Below, piece by piece: positions 27,213 through 37,101 of a DNA stretch of 45,764 nt (its first letter is position 1; every line of letters starts with the position of its first letter). The DNA comes from Mesorhizobium sp. (GTDB lineage: Bacteria > Pseudomonadota > Alphaproteobacteria > Rhizobiales > Rhizobiaceae): NCBI GenBank assembly GCA_004020545.1, contig SAQE01000052.1, forward strand, positions 1 to 45,764, in the 5' to 3' direction. A program made the position numbers and the translations under genes. The notes below the pieces were generated by a model. The model searched no databases and was not told where the DNA came from. It worked only from the letters and a program-made list of their open reading frames with translations.

Positions 27213-28389
27213 GCGACCGATATCCAAGGCTAAGTGGACGCGCGTGCGGTTTGACCAGATCGCCATGAATGTTGCGGAGCGTGTCGAACCCGGTCCGGAC
27301 GACAACGAGACCTATGTCGGGCTCGAGCATCTTGAGTCCGGATCGCTGCAGGTTCGGAAGTGGGGCTCAGAGGTCGCACTAAAGGGAACGAAGCTGCGAA
27401 TGCGCGCGGGGGATATTCTGTTTGCAAGACGCAATGCCTACCTTAAACGTGTCGCCTTAGCGCCACATGATGGTCTTTTTTCCGCGCACGGGTCGGTGCT
27501 TCGTCCTAAGTCCGGAGCAGTGCTACCCGAGTTTCTCCCCTTCTTTATGCAGAGCGATTTGTTCATGGAGCGGGCCGTGAGCATCTCGGTGGGGTCGCTG
27601 TCGCGCACCATCAACTGGACGGCACTCGCTTCAGAGGAGTTCCTGCTGCCACCGATCCAGGAGCAGGAACGGCTTGTCGAGGCGCTTGCTGCCCATCGTA
27701 GTGCGCACGAAGCTCTTAGAGGTGCAGCCGATCAGCTTACCGCCATGCGCGCGTCCTTCGTCAGCCATGTCATCAGCCAGAATGGGACTGGCGCAGAACG
27801 CGCGAAAATGGGGGACCTGCTCGTGGATGGCCCGACCAACGGTCGTTCACCCGCCCTCAGCGATAGTGCCACCGGCTTCAAGACCGTCAGCATCAGCGCG
27901 ATCCGGGACGGTGTTTTCGATCCCGAAGGCTGCGTCAAGTTCGTCGATATGACCGCGGCCGAAGCCCGTCCCTTCACGGTACAGGCTGGTGACATTTTCG
28001 CTGTACGAGGGAACGGCAACAGGGACATATGCGGCCGTGTCGGGATCAGCCGTCAAACCTATCCCGATTTGGTCTATCCGGACCTGCTTATCCGGATGCG
28101 GTTCGACTCAGCGCGGCTGCTGCCTGACTTCGTCGTGGCACAGTGGAACCACCCGGCTGTCCACAATCGGCTGATCTCGCGCGCGAAGTCTTCGAACGGC
28201 ATCTGGAAGGTGAACGGGCAGGACATTCGCGCCCACACGCTTGTCGTTCCTCCAATTGAAGCGCAGCGGGATGCTGTGCAATTCCTTGGTGCTCTCGACG
28301 CACAAGCCACGGCCATTCAAGGCCGACTTGAGAAACTGCGCGAGATGAAGCGCGAATTGTTCAAAGTGATTGCTGGAGGTGCGGAATGA
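27205..28389 (+). CDS. hsdS: type I restriction-modification specificity subunit HsdS
   Basis: A 394-residue specificity subunit with two target-recognition domains, each followed by a conserved helix. The first half ends LPPIQEQERLVEALAAHRSA and the second ends VVPPIEAQRDAVQFLGALDA with a coiled-coil tail (RLEKLREMKRELFKVI). It should recognise a bipartite DNA site. ATG at 27205 is chosen because GGAGG (27194-27198) is seven bases upstream; the earlier in-frame ATG at 27199 has no spacing. Overlaps hsdM2 and, by ATGA, the short hsdR fragment. Confidence 0.93.
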   Translation: MLERPISKAKWTRVRFDQIAMNVAERVEPGPDDNETYVGLEHLESGSLQVRKWGSEVALKGTKLRMRAGDILFARRNAYLKRVALAPHDGLFSAHGSVLRPKSGAVLPEFLPFFMQSDLFMERAVSISVGSLSRTINWTALASEEFLLPPIQEQERLVEALAAHRSAHEALRGAADQLTAMRASFVSHVISQNGTGAERAKMGDLLVDGPTNGRSPALSDSATGFKTVSISAIRDGVFDPEGCVKFVDMTAAEARPFTVQAGDIFAVRGNGNRDICGRVGISRQTYPDLVYPDLLIRMRFDSARLLPDFVVAQWNHPAVHNRLISRAKSSNGIWKVNGQDIRAHTLVVPPIEAQRDAVQFLGALDAQATAIQGRLEKLREMKRELFKVIAGGAE

Positions 28390-28589
28390 TCTTCACCGAA
28401 ACCAATACTGTCGAAGCCCATCTATACGACCTGCTTCTTGGCGTCGTCTCGGCCCGCCCGGGACAACTCGCGGGTGCTCTGGCCTCGAAGGGCGGCAGGA
28501 TCGCGGGCCTCGAATGGCACCATGCCGCCCTCGCTGGCCTTCCGCAACGCAATCCGAAGTCTGCTCTACTACCCGTCTTTCAGGTGTGA
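28386..28589 (+). pseudogene. hsdR: truncated HsdR N-terminus
   Basis: Starts at the ATG overlapping the hsdS stop, exactly where hsdR is expected. It reads MIFTETNTVEAHLYDLLLG, then GALASKGGRIAGLEWHHAA, the usual HsdR N-terminus, but leaves homology after LAGLP and stops at 28589 after 67 codons. The same segment appears a second time, more diverged, inside the following large protein (residues 197-247). This is the original hsdR start left behind when another hsdR version, with an N-terminal HNH module, was joined here. Confidence 0.82.
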
Positions 28590-28594
28590 GTCTG

Positions 28595-31500
28595 ATGTTG
28601 TCGCGCCCAGCTATTCCCGCAGATATTAAACGACGGTTGATGGTCGAGTGTGGGCATCGTTGCTGTGTGTGCGGCGAGCATGTCTCTCTCGAGAAGGCAC
28701 ATATCGTGCCATGGTCCGCCACCAAGGATCATTCCTTTGAAAACCTACTGGTTCTCTGCAGTCTTTGCCACACCCGTTCACATGATGAAAATTGGGACCA
28801 GAAAACCTTTAAAGACTACAAAACACTGCCATGGGTTGCTCGATATAAAGGGGTCGCATCTGACTTTGGGCCGAGGCAGCTTCTGACGCTCAAGCTGGAC
28901 ACCACGAGGGACGATTTCAAAAAACACAAAGAACGTGTCCTTGTCGCGATTGCCGCGGTCATCGACGCCTCACCGAAGGACGTGCTAACCGTGTCTATCA
29001 AACAGGGAAGCATTCTTCTTACGGTTGCGGTTCCCGCCGATGGGGCGGGCCGTCTACTGCACTCTGAGGAGACCCAGTTGAAACTGGGTGGACTTCTTGA
29101 TCCTATCAAGCTTATCGGGATCGAACCGGGAGCAGAAAGCGCGTCTTTTCAGGAGGAACGTGCCCGCCATATCGCCAGTTTCAATGAAGGCAACACAGTC
29201 GAAGCCCATCTGCGCGATACTCTGGCAGGTCCGCCCTCTATTCGTCCTCGCCAATTTGTAACCGGCTTTGCCCGCGCTGGCAGCAGGCTTAGTGGGCTAG
29301 GATGGCACTATGTTCCTCAGACAGATTTGCCGCGTCAGCCGCAAGAAGTGCTTGTTGAAGCCTATTTGCGCGATGCACTAATTCGCCTGAATCCCGAGAT
29401 CGCCGAAAATCCCGGCCGGGCCGACGACGTGCTCTACCGCCTGCGCGCCATCGTCATGGGCGCGCGGTCGGACGGGTTGGTAAAGGCGAACGAGGAATTT
29501 GCGGCGTGGCTTCTGGGCGAACGCTCAATGCCCTTCGGGACGAATGGCGAACACGTCACCACCCGCCTGATCAATTTTGATGACATCGAGAAGAACAGCT
29601 TTGTCGTCACCCAGCAATTTACCGTCCGCGCCGGCAAGACCGAGAAGCGCGCCGATCTGGTGCTGCTGGTCAACGGCATACCGCTGGTGCTGATCGAGGC
29701 CAAGACGCCGGTGCGCTCCAGCCAGAGCTGGCTCGATGCCGCGTTGCAGGTGCATGACGATTACGAGCGGAACGTGCCGGAGCTGTTCGTGCCCAACGTC
29801 TTTTCCGTGGCGACCGAGGGCAAGGAGTTCCGCTACGGCTCGGTCCGGATGCCAGTCGACATGTGGGGGCCCTGGCGCGACGACGACGGGCCGCAGACGC
29901 TAGGCGCGGTGGAAAAGGCCGCGACCTCGATGATGCGACCGGCGATGGTGCTCGACATGCTCGACAGCTTCACGGCCTTCGCGACGCAAAAGGGCAAGCA
30001 CCGCATCAAGATCATCGCCCGCTACCAGCAAGTGGACGGCGTGAACAAGATCATCGCGCGGGTGGTGGCGGGCCAACCGCGCAAGGGGCTGATCTGGCAT
30101 TTTCAGGGGTCGGGCAAGTCGCTTCTGATGTTGTTCGCCGCGCGCAAGCTGCGGCTGAGCCCCGCGCTGAAGAACCCTACCGTGCTGATCGTGGTCGACC
30201 GGATCGACCTCGATAGCCAAATCTCCGGCACCTTCTATGCCGCCGACATGCCCAACATGGTGCGTACCGAAAGCCGCAAGGAACTGGCCGATCTGCTGAG
30301 CAAGGATGCGCGGAAGGTGGTGATTACCACCATCCACAAGTTCGCCGAGGCCGACGGCGTGTTGAACGACCGCGACAACATCATCGTGCTGGTGGACGAG
30401 GCGCACCGCACGCAGGAGGGCGATCTGGGGCGCAGAATGCGCGACGCGCTGCCGAACGCATTTCTGTTCGGCCTGACGGGCACGCCGATCAACCGCGCCG
30501 ACAAGAATACCTTCTATGCCTTCGGCGCCGAAAGTGACGAAGGCGGCTACATGAGCCGCTACGGCCTAAACGATTCGATCCGCGACGGGGCGACTAAGGA
30601 GCTTCATTTCGAGCCGCGGCTTGTGGACCTGCACATCGACCAGAAGGCCATCGAGGACGCCTATGGCGAACTGACACAGGGCTTGACCGACGAGGACAAG
30701 GATAGGCTGGGTAAGGCCGCGGCCAAGATGTCGATCCTGGTGAAGGCGCCCGAGCGCGTCCGCGCGATCTGCGGCGACATCGCCAAACACTTCCAGGAAA
30801 AGGTCGCGCCGAATGGATTCGGCGCGCAGGTGGTGACCTTCGACCGCGAGAGCTGCCTGCTTTACAAACATGAGCTAGACCGGCACCTGCCGCCCGAGGT
30901 GTCGGACGTGGTGATCTCGGTGAACAGCGGCGAGCCGGAATATGCACCCTATAAGCGCGACCGGGATGCCGAGGAAACGCTGCTCGACCGCTTCCGTGAT
31001 CCCAAGGACCCGCTGAAGATTATCATCGTGACGTCGAAGCTGCTGACAGGCTTCGACGCGCCGATCCTGCAGACGATGTACCTCGACAAGCCGCTCCGCA
31101 ACCACACGCTCCTGCAGGCCATCTGCCGCACAAACCGGCCCTATGGCGAGCAGAAGACGCACGGCTTGATCGTCGATTACCTCGGCATTTTCGATGATGT
31201 TGCGCAGGCGCTGAAGTTCGACGAGGAAGGCGTGCAGAAGGCGGTGTCGAACATCACCGAACTGATCAACGCCCTGCCGACGGCCTTGCAGAAGTGCTTG
31301 GCCTATTTCGCGGGCGTGGATCGCAGCCTGACCGGTTACGAGGGCCTGATTGCTGCTCAGGAGTGCATCCCGAACAATGACCTGCGCGACGCCTTCGCAG
31401 CCGATTTCAGCGTGCTGGCGCGGATCTGGGAGGCGCTGTCGCCCGAGCCCGTGCTGACGCAATACGAGACCGACTATCGCTGGTTGGCACAGGTCTACGA

Positions 31501-32137
31501 ATCCTTGAAACCCTCCAGTGGGACAGGCCGGCTCCTGTGGCACCGGCTGGGTGCCAAGACCATCGAACTGATCCACGAGAACGTCCATGTCGACGCGGTG
31601 CGCGACGATCTCGACACGCTGGTCCTCGATGCCGAACTGCTCGAGGCAGTCCTCGGCAATCCTGACCCGGAAAAGAAAGCCAAGGAAATCTCCATCAAGC
31701 TGGCCGGACGCCTGCGGAAACATGCCGGAAATCCAAAGTTCAAAGCGCTGGGAGAGCGTCTTGAAGACCTCAAGAACCGACACCAGCAGGGCCTGCTGCT
31801 CTCGATCGACTTTCTGAAGGAACTCTTGGCGCTGGCGAAAGAGGTCGTTCAAAGCGAACGCGAGATACCTGAGGAAGAGGAAATCGATCGCGGGAAGGCA
31901 GCGCTCACCGCACTGTTTGAGGAGGCCAGGAACGGGGACACGCCGGTAATGATCAAGCGCGTCGTGGACGATATCGACGAAATCGTGCGCGCCGTCAGGT
32001 TCGATGGCTGGCAGGCCACGCATGCTGGCGAGCGCGAGGTGAAGAAGGCGCTTCGCCAGACGCTCTTCCGCTACAAGCTGCACCAGGACGCAGAACTTTT
32101 CGAGAAGGCGTACGGCTACATTCGAGAGTACTATTAG
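28595..32137 (+). CDS. hsdR: HNH nuclease-HsdR fusion: type I restriction enzyme R subunit
   Basis: A 1180-residue protein. Residues 8-65 form an HNH nuclease (C23xxC26, AHIVPW with H36, LCSLCH with C55, C58 and H59). Residues 90-180 form a small alpha/beta domain (LLTLKLDTTRDDF ... SIKQGSILLTVAVP) of a kind seen beside effector domains in bacterial conflict proteins, family not certain. From about 197 it is a complete HsdR: N-terminal nuclease with D353 and E368-A-K370 (LIEAK), Walker A at 504-510 (GSGKS), DEAH at 601-604, the GLTGTPI motif, LLQAICRTNRPYG, and a C-terminal helical domain. HsdR translocates DNA and cleaves unmodified DNA with the HsdM/HsdS complex. ATG at 28595 follows the truncated hsdR start by six bases; the ribosome binding site is weak. 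Confidence 0.9.
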   Translation: MLSRPAIPADIKRRLMVECGHRCCVCGEHVSLEKAHIVPWSATKDHSFENLLVLCSLCHTRSHDENWDQKTFKDYKTLPWVARYKGVASDFGPRQLLTLKLDTTRDDFKKHKERVLVAIAAVIDASPKDVLTVSIKQGSILLTVAVPADGAGRLLHSEETQLKLGGLLDPIKLIGIEPGAESASFQEERARHIASFNEGNTVEAHLRDTLAGPPSIRPRQFVTGFARAGSRLSGLGWHYVPQTDLPRQPQEVLVEAYLRDALIRLNPEIAENPGRADDVLYRLRAIVMGARSDGLVKANEEFAAWLLGERSMPFGTNGEHVTTRLINFDDIEKNSFVVTQQFTVRAGKTEKRADLVLLVNGIPLVLIEAKTPVRSSQSWLDAALQVHDDYERNVPELFVPNVFSVATEGKEFRYGSVRMPVDMWGPWRDDDGPQTLGAVEKAATSMMRPAMVLDMLDSFTAFATQKGKHRIKIIARYQQVDGVNKIIARVVAGQPRKGLIWHFQGSGKSLLMLFAARKLRLSPALKNPTVLIVVDRIDLDSQISGTFYAADMPNMVRTESRKELADLLSKDARKVVITTIHKFAEADGVLNDRDNIIVLVDEAHRTQEGDLGRRMRDALPNAFLFGLTGTPINRADKNTFYAFGAESDEGGYMSRYGLNDSIRDGATKELHFEPRLVDLHIDQKAIEDAYGELTQGLTDEDKDRLGKAAAKMSILVKAPERVRAICGDIAKHFQEKVAPNGFGAQVVTFDRESCLLYKHELDRHLPPEVSDVVISVNSGEPEYAPYKRDRDAEETLLDRFRDPKDPLKIIIVTSKLLTGFDAPILQTMYLDKPLRNHTLLQAICRTNRPYGEQKTHGLIVDYLGIFDDVAQALKFDEEGVQKAVSNITELINALPTALQKCLAYFAGVDRSLTGYEGLIAAQECIPNNDLRDAFAADFSVLARIWEALSPEPVLTQYETDYRWLAQVYESLKPSSGTGRLLWHRLGAKTIELIHENVHVDAVRDDLDTLVLDAELLEAVLGNPDPEKKAKEISIKLAGRLRKHAGNPKFKALGERLEDLKNRHQQGLLLSIDFLKELLALAKEVVQSEREIPEEEEIDRGKAALTALFEEARNGDTPVMIKRVVDDIDEIVRAVRFDGWQATHAGEREVKKALRQTLFRYKLHQDAELFEKAYGYIREYY

Positions 32138-32215
32138 TCGGCACCAAAATAAGCTTTCCCCGGCCGATCCGTGCCGATGGTTTCATCGCCATCAACGATG
32201 TCCGCTGGCGACGGG

Positions 32216-32234
32216 CGGGTAGTGTCCTAATTTG
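32216..32234 (+). repeat. 19-bp terminal inverted repeat, left copy
   Basis: CGGGTAGTGTCCTAATTTG, exactly complementary to 39405-39423. If the element begins at GGGTAG, it is preceded by GGGC and its right end at 39422 is followed by GGGC, a possible 4-bp target duplication. The stop codon of the PD-(D/E)XK-like gene lies within this repeat. Confidence 0.75.
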
Positions 32235-32673
32235 CCTCAAACAGGGTATCCCAGCGACCTTCGTACGCCTCGACGGACTTGAGTGGCATGAAGGCATGGT
32301 CCCGCCATCCTGCAGGCGAATGAACATGTGCGGCAAGGGCACGATTCCGAGCGATGAAGTACCTTACAGGCTTGATGCTGTCTTCCTTCCCGATCAAAAC
32401 ATAGATAGTGACTTGATCGATCAGGTCGCCGACAAAGCTCGCTTTATTAACATACCAGGGCGCAGAGCGAACGGTTTTCACCTGCGCCTTTCGCAAGGCT
32501 TGATCGGCAGGTTTCCCTACTAGCAGATCATATCCCTTGGTGTTTCGATCGGCGAGTTGCGCGTCAAAGCCGCGCCGCAGCAACTCGCCCATGAACAAAG
32601 TATTCTCCGGCATTCCCGCTCGGAATGCCAGACCGGCGTTTCTTCTTGAGCGTGACGCTTTGCTCTTCCATAT
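32227..32673 (-). pseudogene. PD-(D/E)XK nuclease-like protein, frameshifted
   Basis: The frame from 32613 to the stop at 32227 reads MGELLRRGFDAQLADRNTKG, YDLLVG and AQVKTVRSAPWYVNK. The E, D and QxK residues are spaced as in restriction-endonuclease-like (PD-(D/E)XK) folds of about 140 residues. The beginning (MEEQSVTLKKKRRSGIPSGN then AGEYFV) is in another frame from ATG 32673 and joins if one extra base at about 32593 is removed, giving GEYFVMGELLRRGF as expected. It ends inside the 19-bp terminal repeat and lies directly behind the IS1-type transposase on the same strand, so it may be a passenger gene of that element. Confidence 0.6.
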
Positions 32674-32679
32674 GGGCCT

Positions 32680-33498
32680 ACGTTGTCGTGCGCTCGACGA
32701 ATTCTTCCATCAACCATAGCCGACCACTCACGACCGCTGCTATAGCGGGCGTGATGCGAAGCGTCTTGTGAACACGCACAATAGTTGTAGTGCGCGAAAT
32801 TCAGAGACACCGCTGCTCGCAAATTCTCGACCTTCTTGCTGAACTCATTCGTCAGACGCGTGAACCGACGCATGGATATGCGCAGGTCAAATTCTGCCGC
32901 TCAACAAGGCTGGTCGATATGTGCCTTTGGTCTGGGGTGCCAGCAATCACCGTCTTTTCCTGATCCTTCGGCGGGCTATAGCGACTGGGACCAACGGGCT
33001 CGGCTTCATAGAATTTAACCGCCTGCCCATAATCGACATCTGAACTAAAAGCTTCCTCTACAGCATCGATGAACGTCCGCAGCGCATCGGACGAAATCTG
33101 AACGCGGTTCGCAAGGCGACCGGAAAGATCGTTCATGAAAGCCATCGCCTCAACGCGGGTGCGCTTGCCAACGCGATAGGACGGCACAAGCTTTGTGTCA
33201 GGATCGAGCGCAACGAACATCCAGATATCGGCGACGCGCGAACGGACGTCGCTGGACGTCACGTGGCGCTGCTTCTGCCGACGTATGCCCAAATCTCATC
33301 GACCTGTATGCGTTTGCTTTGCAGGTCGCGCATTTCTCGGTCCATCAGCAGGGCGCAGCCGCCGCCGACCTGAACCAGCAAGCGCATGATCGTGTCGCGA
33401 TGAATGCCGGTCATCCGCTCGGTCGAACGAATCAAATTGCCTTCAATCCGCATTCGCCGGATGACGCGGTAATTTGCTGAAATTCTGCGGCGATTCAT
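32680..33498 (-). pseudogene. IS1-family transposase, broken
   Basis: Three frames must be joined. The N-terminus (MNRRRISANYRVIRRMRIEG, then LQSKRIQVDEIWAYVG) is followed by the catalytic middle (VRSRVADIWMFVALDPDTKL, GKRTRVEAMAFMNDL, DYGQAVKFYEAEPVGPSRYS, ISTSLVERQNLT). The end is MRRFTRLTNEFSKKVENLRA, then HKTLRITPAIAAVVSGRLW with TAG at 32680-32682. The DDE residues D (VDEIW) and E (VERQNL) are recognisable. Frameshifts near 33270, 32880 and 32790 inactivate it. It lies inside the 19-bp inverted repeats, so it may have been the mobiliser of that unit. Confidence 0.85.
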
Positions 33499-33600
33499 AC
33501 ATCATAATCAATAGCTTAAATCGAATCAGGCGAGGCCATCCTGGAGAACCCAACGGGTGAATCGGTCGATGGTCCTCTCCGGCTCGATTTCGACCGCCGC

Positions 33601-34896
33601 GTGAAGCTGGAGTTCCATGGCTCCCGGATCACTTCCGATGCCGGATTGCTCGCTTATCGCGAACTCGACGACGCCCTCGGTCTCAGCGCAATGGCCGGGA
33701 ACGTGCTTGCCGATGCGCGGACCGGCAGGAACGGCCGCCATGCGCTGGTCGGGCTGCTTCGGCAATCCTTGTTCGGGCGTCTCGCCGGCTACGAGGACGT
33801 GAACGACGCCGAACGTCTGCGCCATGATCCGGCGATGCGCTGGATCGTTGGTGGCAAAGCGGCTCAGGGTTCTGCGGCCTCGCCGAGCCAGATGGGTCGC
33901 TTCGAGACCAAGTGGCTCGCGGCGTCCAACAACCTCCCGGCACTCGCCGACCTCTCCGGCCAATGGATCGACCGCGTTCATGGCCGCCGTCCGCCGCGAG
34001 GCATCGCGCTCGACATGGATTCGAGCGTCAGTCCGACCCCACGGCCAGCAGGAGATGAGCGTCTGGAACGGCCACTTCGCCTGCACCTGCTACCACCCGA
34101 TGTTCCTGTTCAATCAGTTCGGCGATCTGGAACGATGCACGCTTCGTCCCGGCAACGTCCACAGCGCCGACGGCTGGCGCGATATGCTTGCCCCGGTCGT
34201 GGCCCGCTATCGCGGCAAGGTCTTGCGCCTCTATTTCCGCGCCGACGCGGCCTTTGCCATGCCAGGGATCTACGAGTACCTGGAAGCCGAGGGAATCAAG
34301 TATGCGATCCGCATTCCCACCAACCAGGTCCTCCAGGGGCGGATCGGCTATTTGTTGACGCGCCCAGTCGGGCGTCCCCCGAGCCATGTGCGGCGCTTCC
34401 ACGCCAGCTTCACCTATCAAGCCGGAAGCTGGACCAAGCCGCGCCGGGTGGTCGCCAAGGTCGAGCGGCATCCGGGCGAGCTTGTCCCGCGCGTCGGCTT
34501 CATTGTCACCAATCTGTCGCGCCCGGCTGAGCGGGTTGTCGCCTTTTACAATCAGCGCGGCACAAGTGAGCAGTGGATCAAAGAGGGCAAGGGCGCGATC
34601 AAGTGGACGCGGTTGTCATGCCGGACGTTCGCCGCCAACGCCGTACGGCTTCAACTCCACGCGCTCGCCTACAATCTCGGCAACTTCCTGCGCACCCTGG
34701 CGACACCGGAGCCGATCAAGGAGTGGTCGCTGACCAGCCTGAGGGAGAAGCTGATCAAGATCGGCGCCAAGCTCATCAGCCACGGCCGCTACGTCGCCTT
34801 CCAGATGGCCGAGGTCGCCGTGACGAGGGCCTGTTCGCCGAGATCCTGCGGCTGATCGCCGAGCTCCGGCCGCCGCCTGATCCAGCGCCGACATGA
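33601..34896 (+). pseudogene. IS1380-family transposase, frameshifted
   Basis: Frame 1 gives KLEFHGSRITSDAGLLAYRE, FGRLAGYEDVNDAERLRHDP and ALDMDSSVSPT, all typical of IS1380 transposases. At 34037-34040 (CCCC where three would keep the frame) it shifts, and HGQQEMSVWNGHF, YFRADAAFAMPGIYEYLEAE, YNQRGTSEQWIKEGKGAIKW and FQMAEVAV follow. A second shift near 34838 leads to LFAEILRLIAELRPPPDPAP and the stop at 34896. The open frame extends upstream of 33601 (LENPTGESVDGPLRLDFDRR) without an ATG, so the true start is unclear. Inactive as written. Terminal repeats were not identified. Confidence 0.85.
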
Positions 34897-35131
34897 ACAG
34901 GCCTGGCGGCATGTTCCAGCGAAAACGACGGGAGAGGGTGCGTCTTGATCAGGACGAAATCGACATTCCTGGAGCGGAACCTACCAGCGTCAACCGCCCG
35001 GCGACCCGCAATCCCCATGTCGATGGTCAGAGCTTGTCGATTTTTGCCCATGAGCGCAGTATCACTCGAACGAGGGCCGTCATCGGGTGGATGTCGGTTA
35101 ATGCGAGGCACACTAGCCAAAGAGGTGCGAG

Positions 35132-36589
35132 ATGCGTGTGGCATTAACGGCCGGTTTGCTTGCTTTAGTACTTACTTCCCAGGCCAGCGTTGCCCAGGAA
35201 ATCTTCTGGGGTGATCCTGAGGCGTACCTAGAGGGAAATCAGGAGGTCCTGGCTCTGGATCCGCTCGAGCCGCCAACGGATTTGGAAATAGGCTCGGTCA
35301 CCGAAACATCCGTCGACATCAGATTGCGAGACCAGTCGACAGGAGAGGCATTTTTCATTGCCTATGTAAGACCGGAGGATCACGGTTGGCGCAGGGGCGG
35401 TAGTGCAGGGGGCAGTCAGCCCGCACAAGCCACTGGGGGCTCATTTGAGGTCACAGTTGATAGGCTTCTACCTGGGCGGCGATACTGCTTTGTAGTCGTC
35501 CCCGTCCCACCACGAACAGGGCAGACGCGGGTGCGCTTCGACGGCTCGAACGCGTTATGCACCAAAACAGCAGGCGAGTTCGCTGAATCGCCACCCCCCG
35601 CCGCCCCGACAAGCTACGTGCAGGTTGGAAATTACTTCTTCAATATCAGCTGGCAGGATAATTCGGTCAACGAGACGGGGTTTGTGGTTGACCGCCGCAC
35701 AGCGGACTCAGACTGGCAAAGAATCCAGACCGTTGTTTTTGCTGGGGGGCCCAATACGGGCACTACCAACGGCCCACGCTACTTTTTCGTAGACAAAGAG
35801 CCTGGCTCAGTGATCGATGAATATCGGGATGGTGTGTACTGCTTTCGCGTTGGTGCTTACCACGTTGATGCCACTAGTTACGACGAGGAAATCTGTAAGC
35901 CAACAGTGCCTCGCCCCCCTTTGAATTTCCGGGTTGTTGCTGTGGGCTATACCAACGTCACCCTTAGCTGGCGGGACAATTCGAACGTTGAGGAAGAGTT
36001 TGTACTGAGGCGGTGCCGAGCCGACATCGGAGAGGACGATACCGAATGCCTTGAGCCCGAACGGATCATCGCGTCGTGGGGAGCGAATGGAAGCCCACCT
36101 AATTACACTGACATGACCGCACGCTCCGATCAGTCTTATGAGTACTCTCTGCTAGTGCGCAATGCATCTGGGCAAAGGAATGTGCGAGTGACAGCGACCA
36201 CCAAGCCCGATCCAGGAGACGAGCCAGAATCGACAGAGCCTAACCTGTATTTCAGCGGCTCCATCACCTTGACGCCTTTTTCCGTTGAACCAAACCGATC
36301 CTTCACCGTTAGCTGGACCGGCTGCAACTCCGGCGCCACTTCCACGGGGGACTTCCACGACAAGCTGCTGCTTCATAAGTACCAAACCGAGGGCTCAGTG
36401 AATGAACGTTCGATCAAAAACGAACCTGTTGCCCCAAACGGGTGCTATGTGAACGAGGTTGAGTATGACGGCTTGCCGGAGGGAGATTACTTTTTAGACG
36501 TGCTTCTCGACGGGACTGGCGAGGTGAATGAAAGCAGAGAAGATGACAACAACAACAGCTACGGATTCATGGTGGCCCCCGGCGACTGA
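35132..36589 (+). CDS. secreted fibronectin type III / CARDB-like domain protein
   Basis: A 485-residue exported protein. Residues 1-21 form a Sec signal peptide (MRVALTAGLLALVLTSQASVA, cut before QEIFW). Three fibronectin type III-like repeats follow (about 45-145, 158-262 and 265-355), with hallmarks such as PPTDLEIGSVTETSVDIRL, FFNISWQDNSVNETGFVVDR and VTLSWRDNSNVEEEFVLRR. Residues 365-480 form a CARDB/adhesion-like domain (SFTVSWTGCNSG ... LPEGDYFLDVLLDGTGEVNE). Function unknown; extracellular binding is likely. GAGGTG precedes ATG by a few bases. It is intact within an area of dead transposases. Confidence 0.8.
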   Translation: MRVALTAGLLALVLTSQASVAQEIFWGDPEAYLEGNQEVLALDPLEPPTDLEIGSVTETSVDIRLRDQSTGEAFFIAYVRPEDHGWRRGGSAGGSQPAQATGGSFEVTVDRLLPGRRYCFVVVPVPPRTGQTRVRFDGSNALCTKTAGEFAESPPPAAPTSYVQVGNYFFNISWQDNSVNETGFVVDRRTADSDWQRIQTVVFAGGPNTGTTNGPRYFFVDKEPGSVIDEYRDGVYCFRVGAYHVDATSYDEEICKPTVPRPPLNFRVVAVGYTNVTLSWRDNSNVEEEFVLRRCRADIGEDDTECLEPERIIASWGANGSPPNYTDMTARSDQSYEYSLLVRNASGQRNVRVTATTKPDPGDEPESTEPNLYFSGSITLTPFSVEPNRSFTVSWTGCNSGATSTGDFHDKLLLHKYQTEGSVNERSIKNEPVAPNGCYVNEVEYDGLPEGDYFLDVLLDGTGEVNESREDDNNNSYGFMVAPGD

Positions 36590-37101
36590 AGCGCGACGGG
36601 CGGCGCATGTTATGGAGCGTCCGGACCGGACGTAGCAGCTCGCGCGCGGCCCCCCAAGAACACGATCTGCTGGGTGCGCTCGGGAAACCGGGCGGCGCTC
36701 GCTTCTATGTGGCATTCGTCACCGCACGCCCATAGAAACCCAAGCGATATTTGAGGACTTAAATCTCGCCTACAACCTTACCTCTCAGCGGCAAAACTCC
36801 TTGTTGTCAGAGGCAGAAGCCCTCATTCGCAGGGCGCTCGCCATCAGACAGCGCGTACAGGGCGAGCTGCATCCCGACTAGAGCACGTCCTGTTACCGAT
36901 GAATCGATTGTGATGTGACGCCGGCGTTTGCGGGTTCAACTAGGGCGCTGATGGCAGCAGCTTGGCGGTCGATCGAAAGGCGGTTCATGGCGGCAACCCT
37001 CTATTTCCACCTTTTGTACCCACAACGGGTACACAAGTTGACAATAAAGTTTGCAGTGTGGGAACAATAGGGGCACAACGACTTTTGACGGAGGTTCGAA
37101 A
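36590..37101. other. intergenic region with a TPR-protein remnant
   Basis: Bases 36735-36881 (+) read ETQAIFEDLNLAYNLTSQRQ, then SEAEALIRRALAIRQRVQGE and LHPD before TAG: one tetratricopeptide unit of the ALAIREKxxGxxHPD type, without a start or further repeats. It is a fragment of a lost gene. A possible -35 box TTGACA at 37038-37043 lies upstream of the next gene, but no well-spaced -10 was found. Confidence 0.5.

Noticed and set aside
28370-28594. Long frame extending the HNH-HsdR protein upstream through the end of hsdS
   Set aside because: The extra 75 residues are out of frame with the recognisable HsdR start that overlaps this stretch, begin with TTG, and have no family resemblance. 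ATG 28595 is the sensible start.
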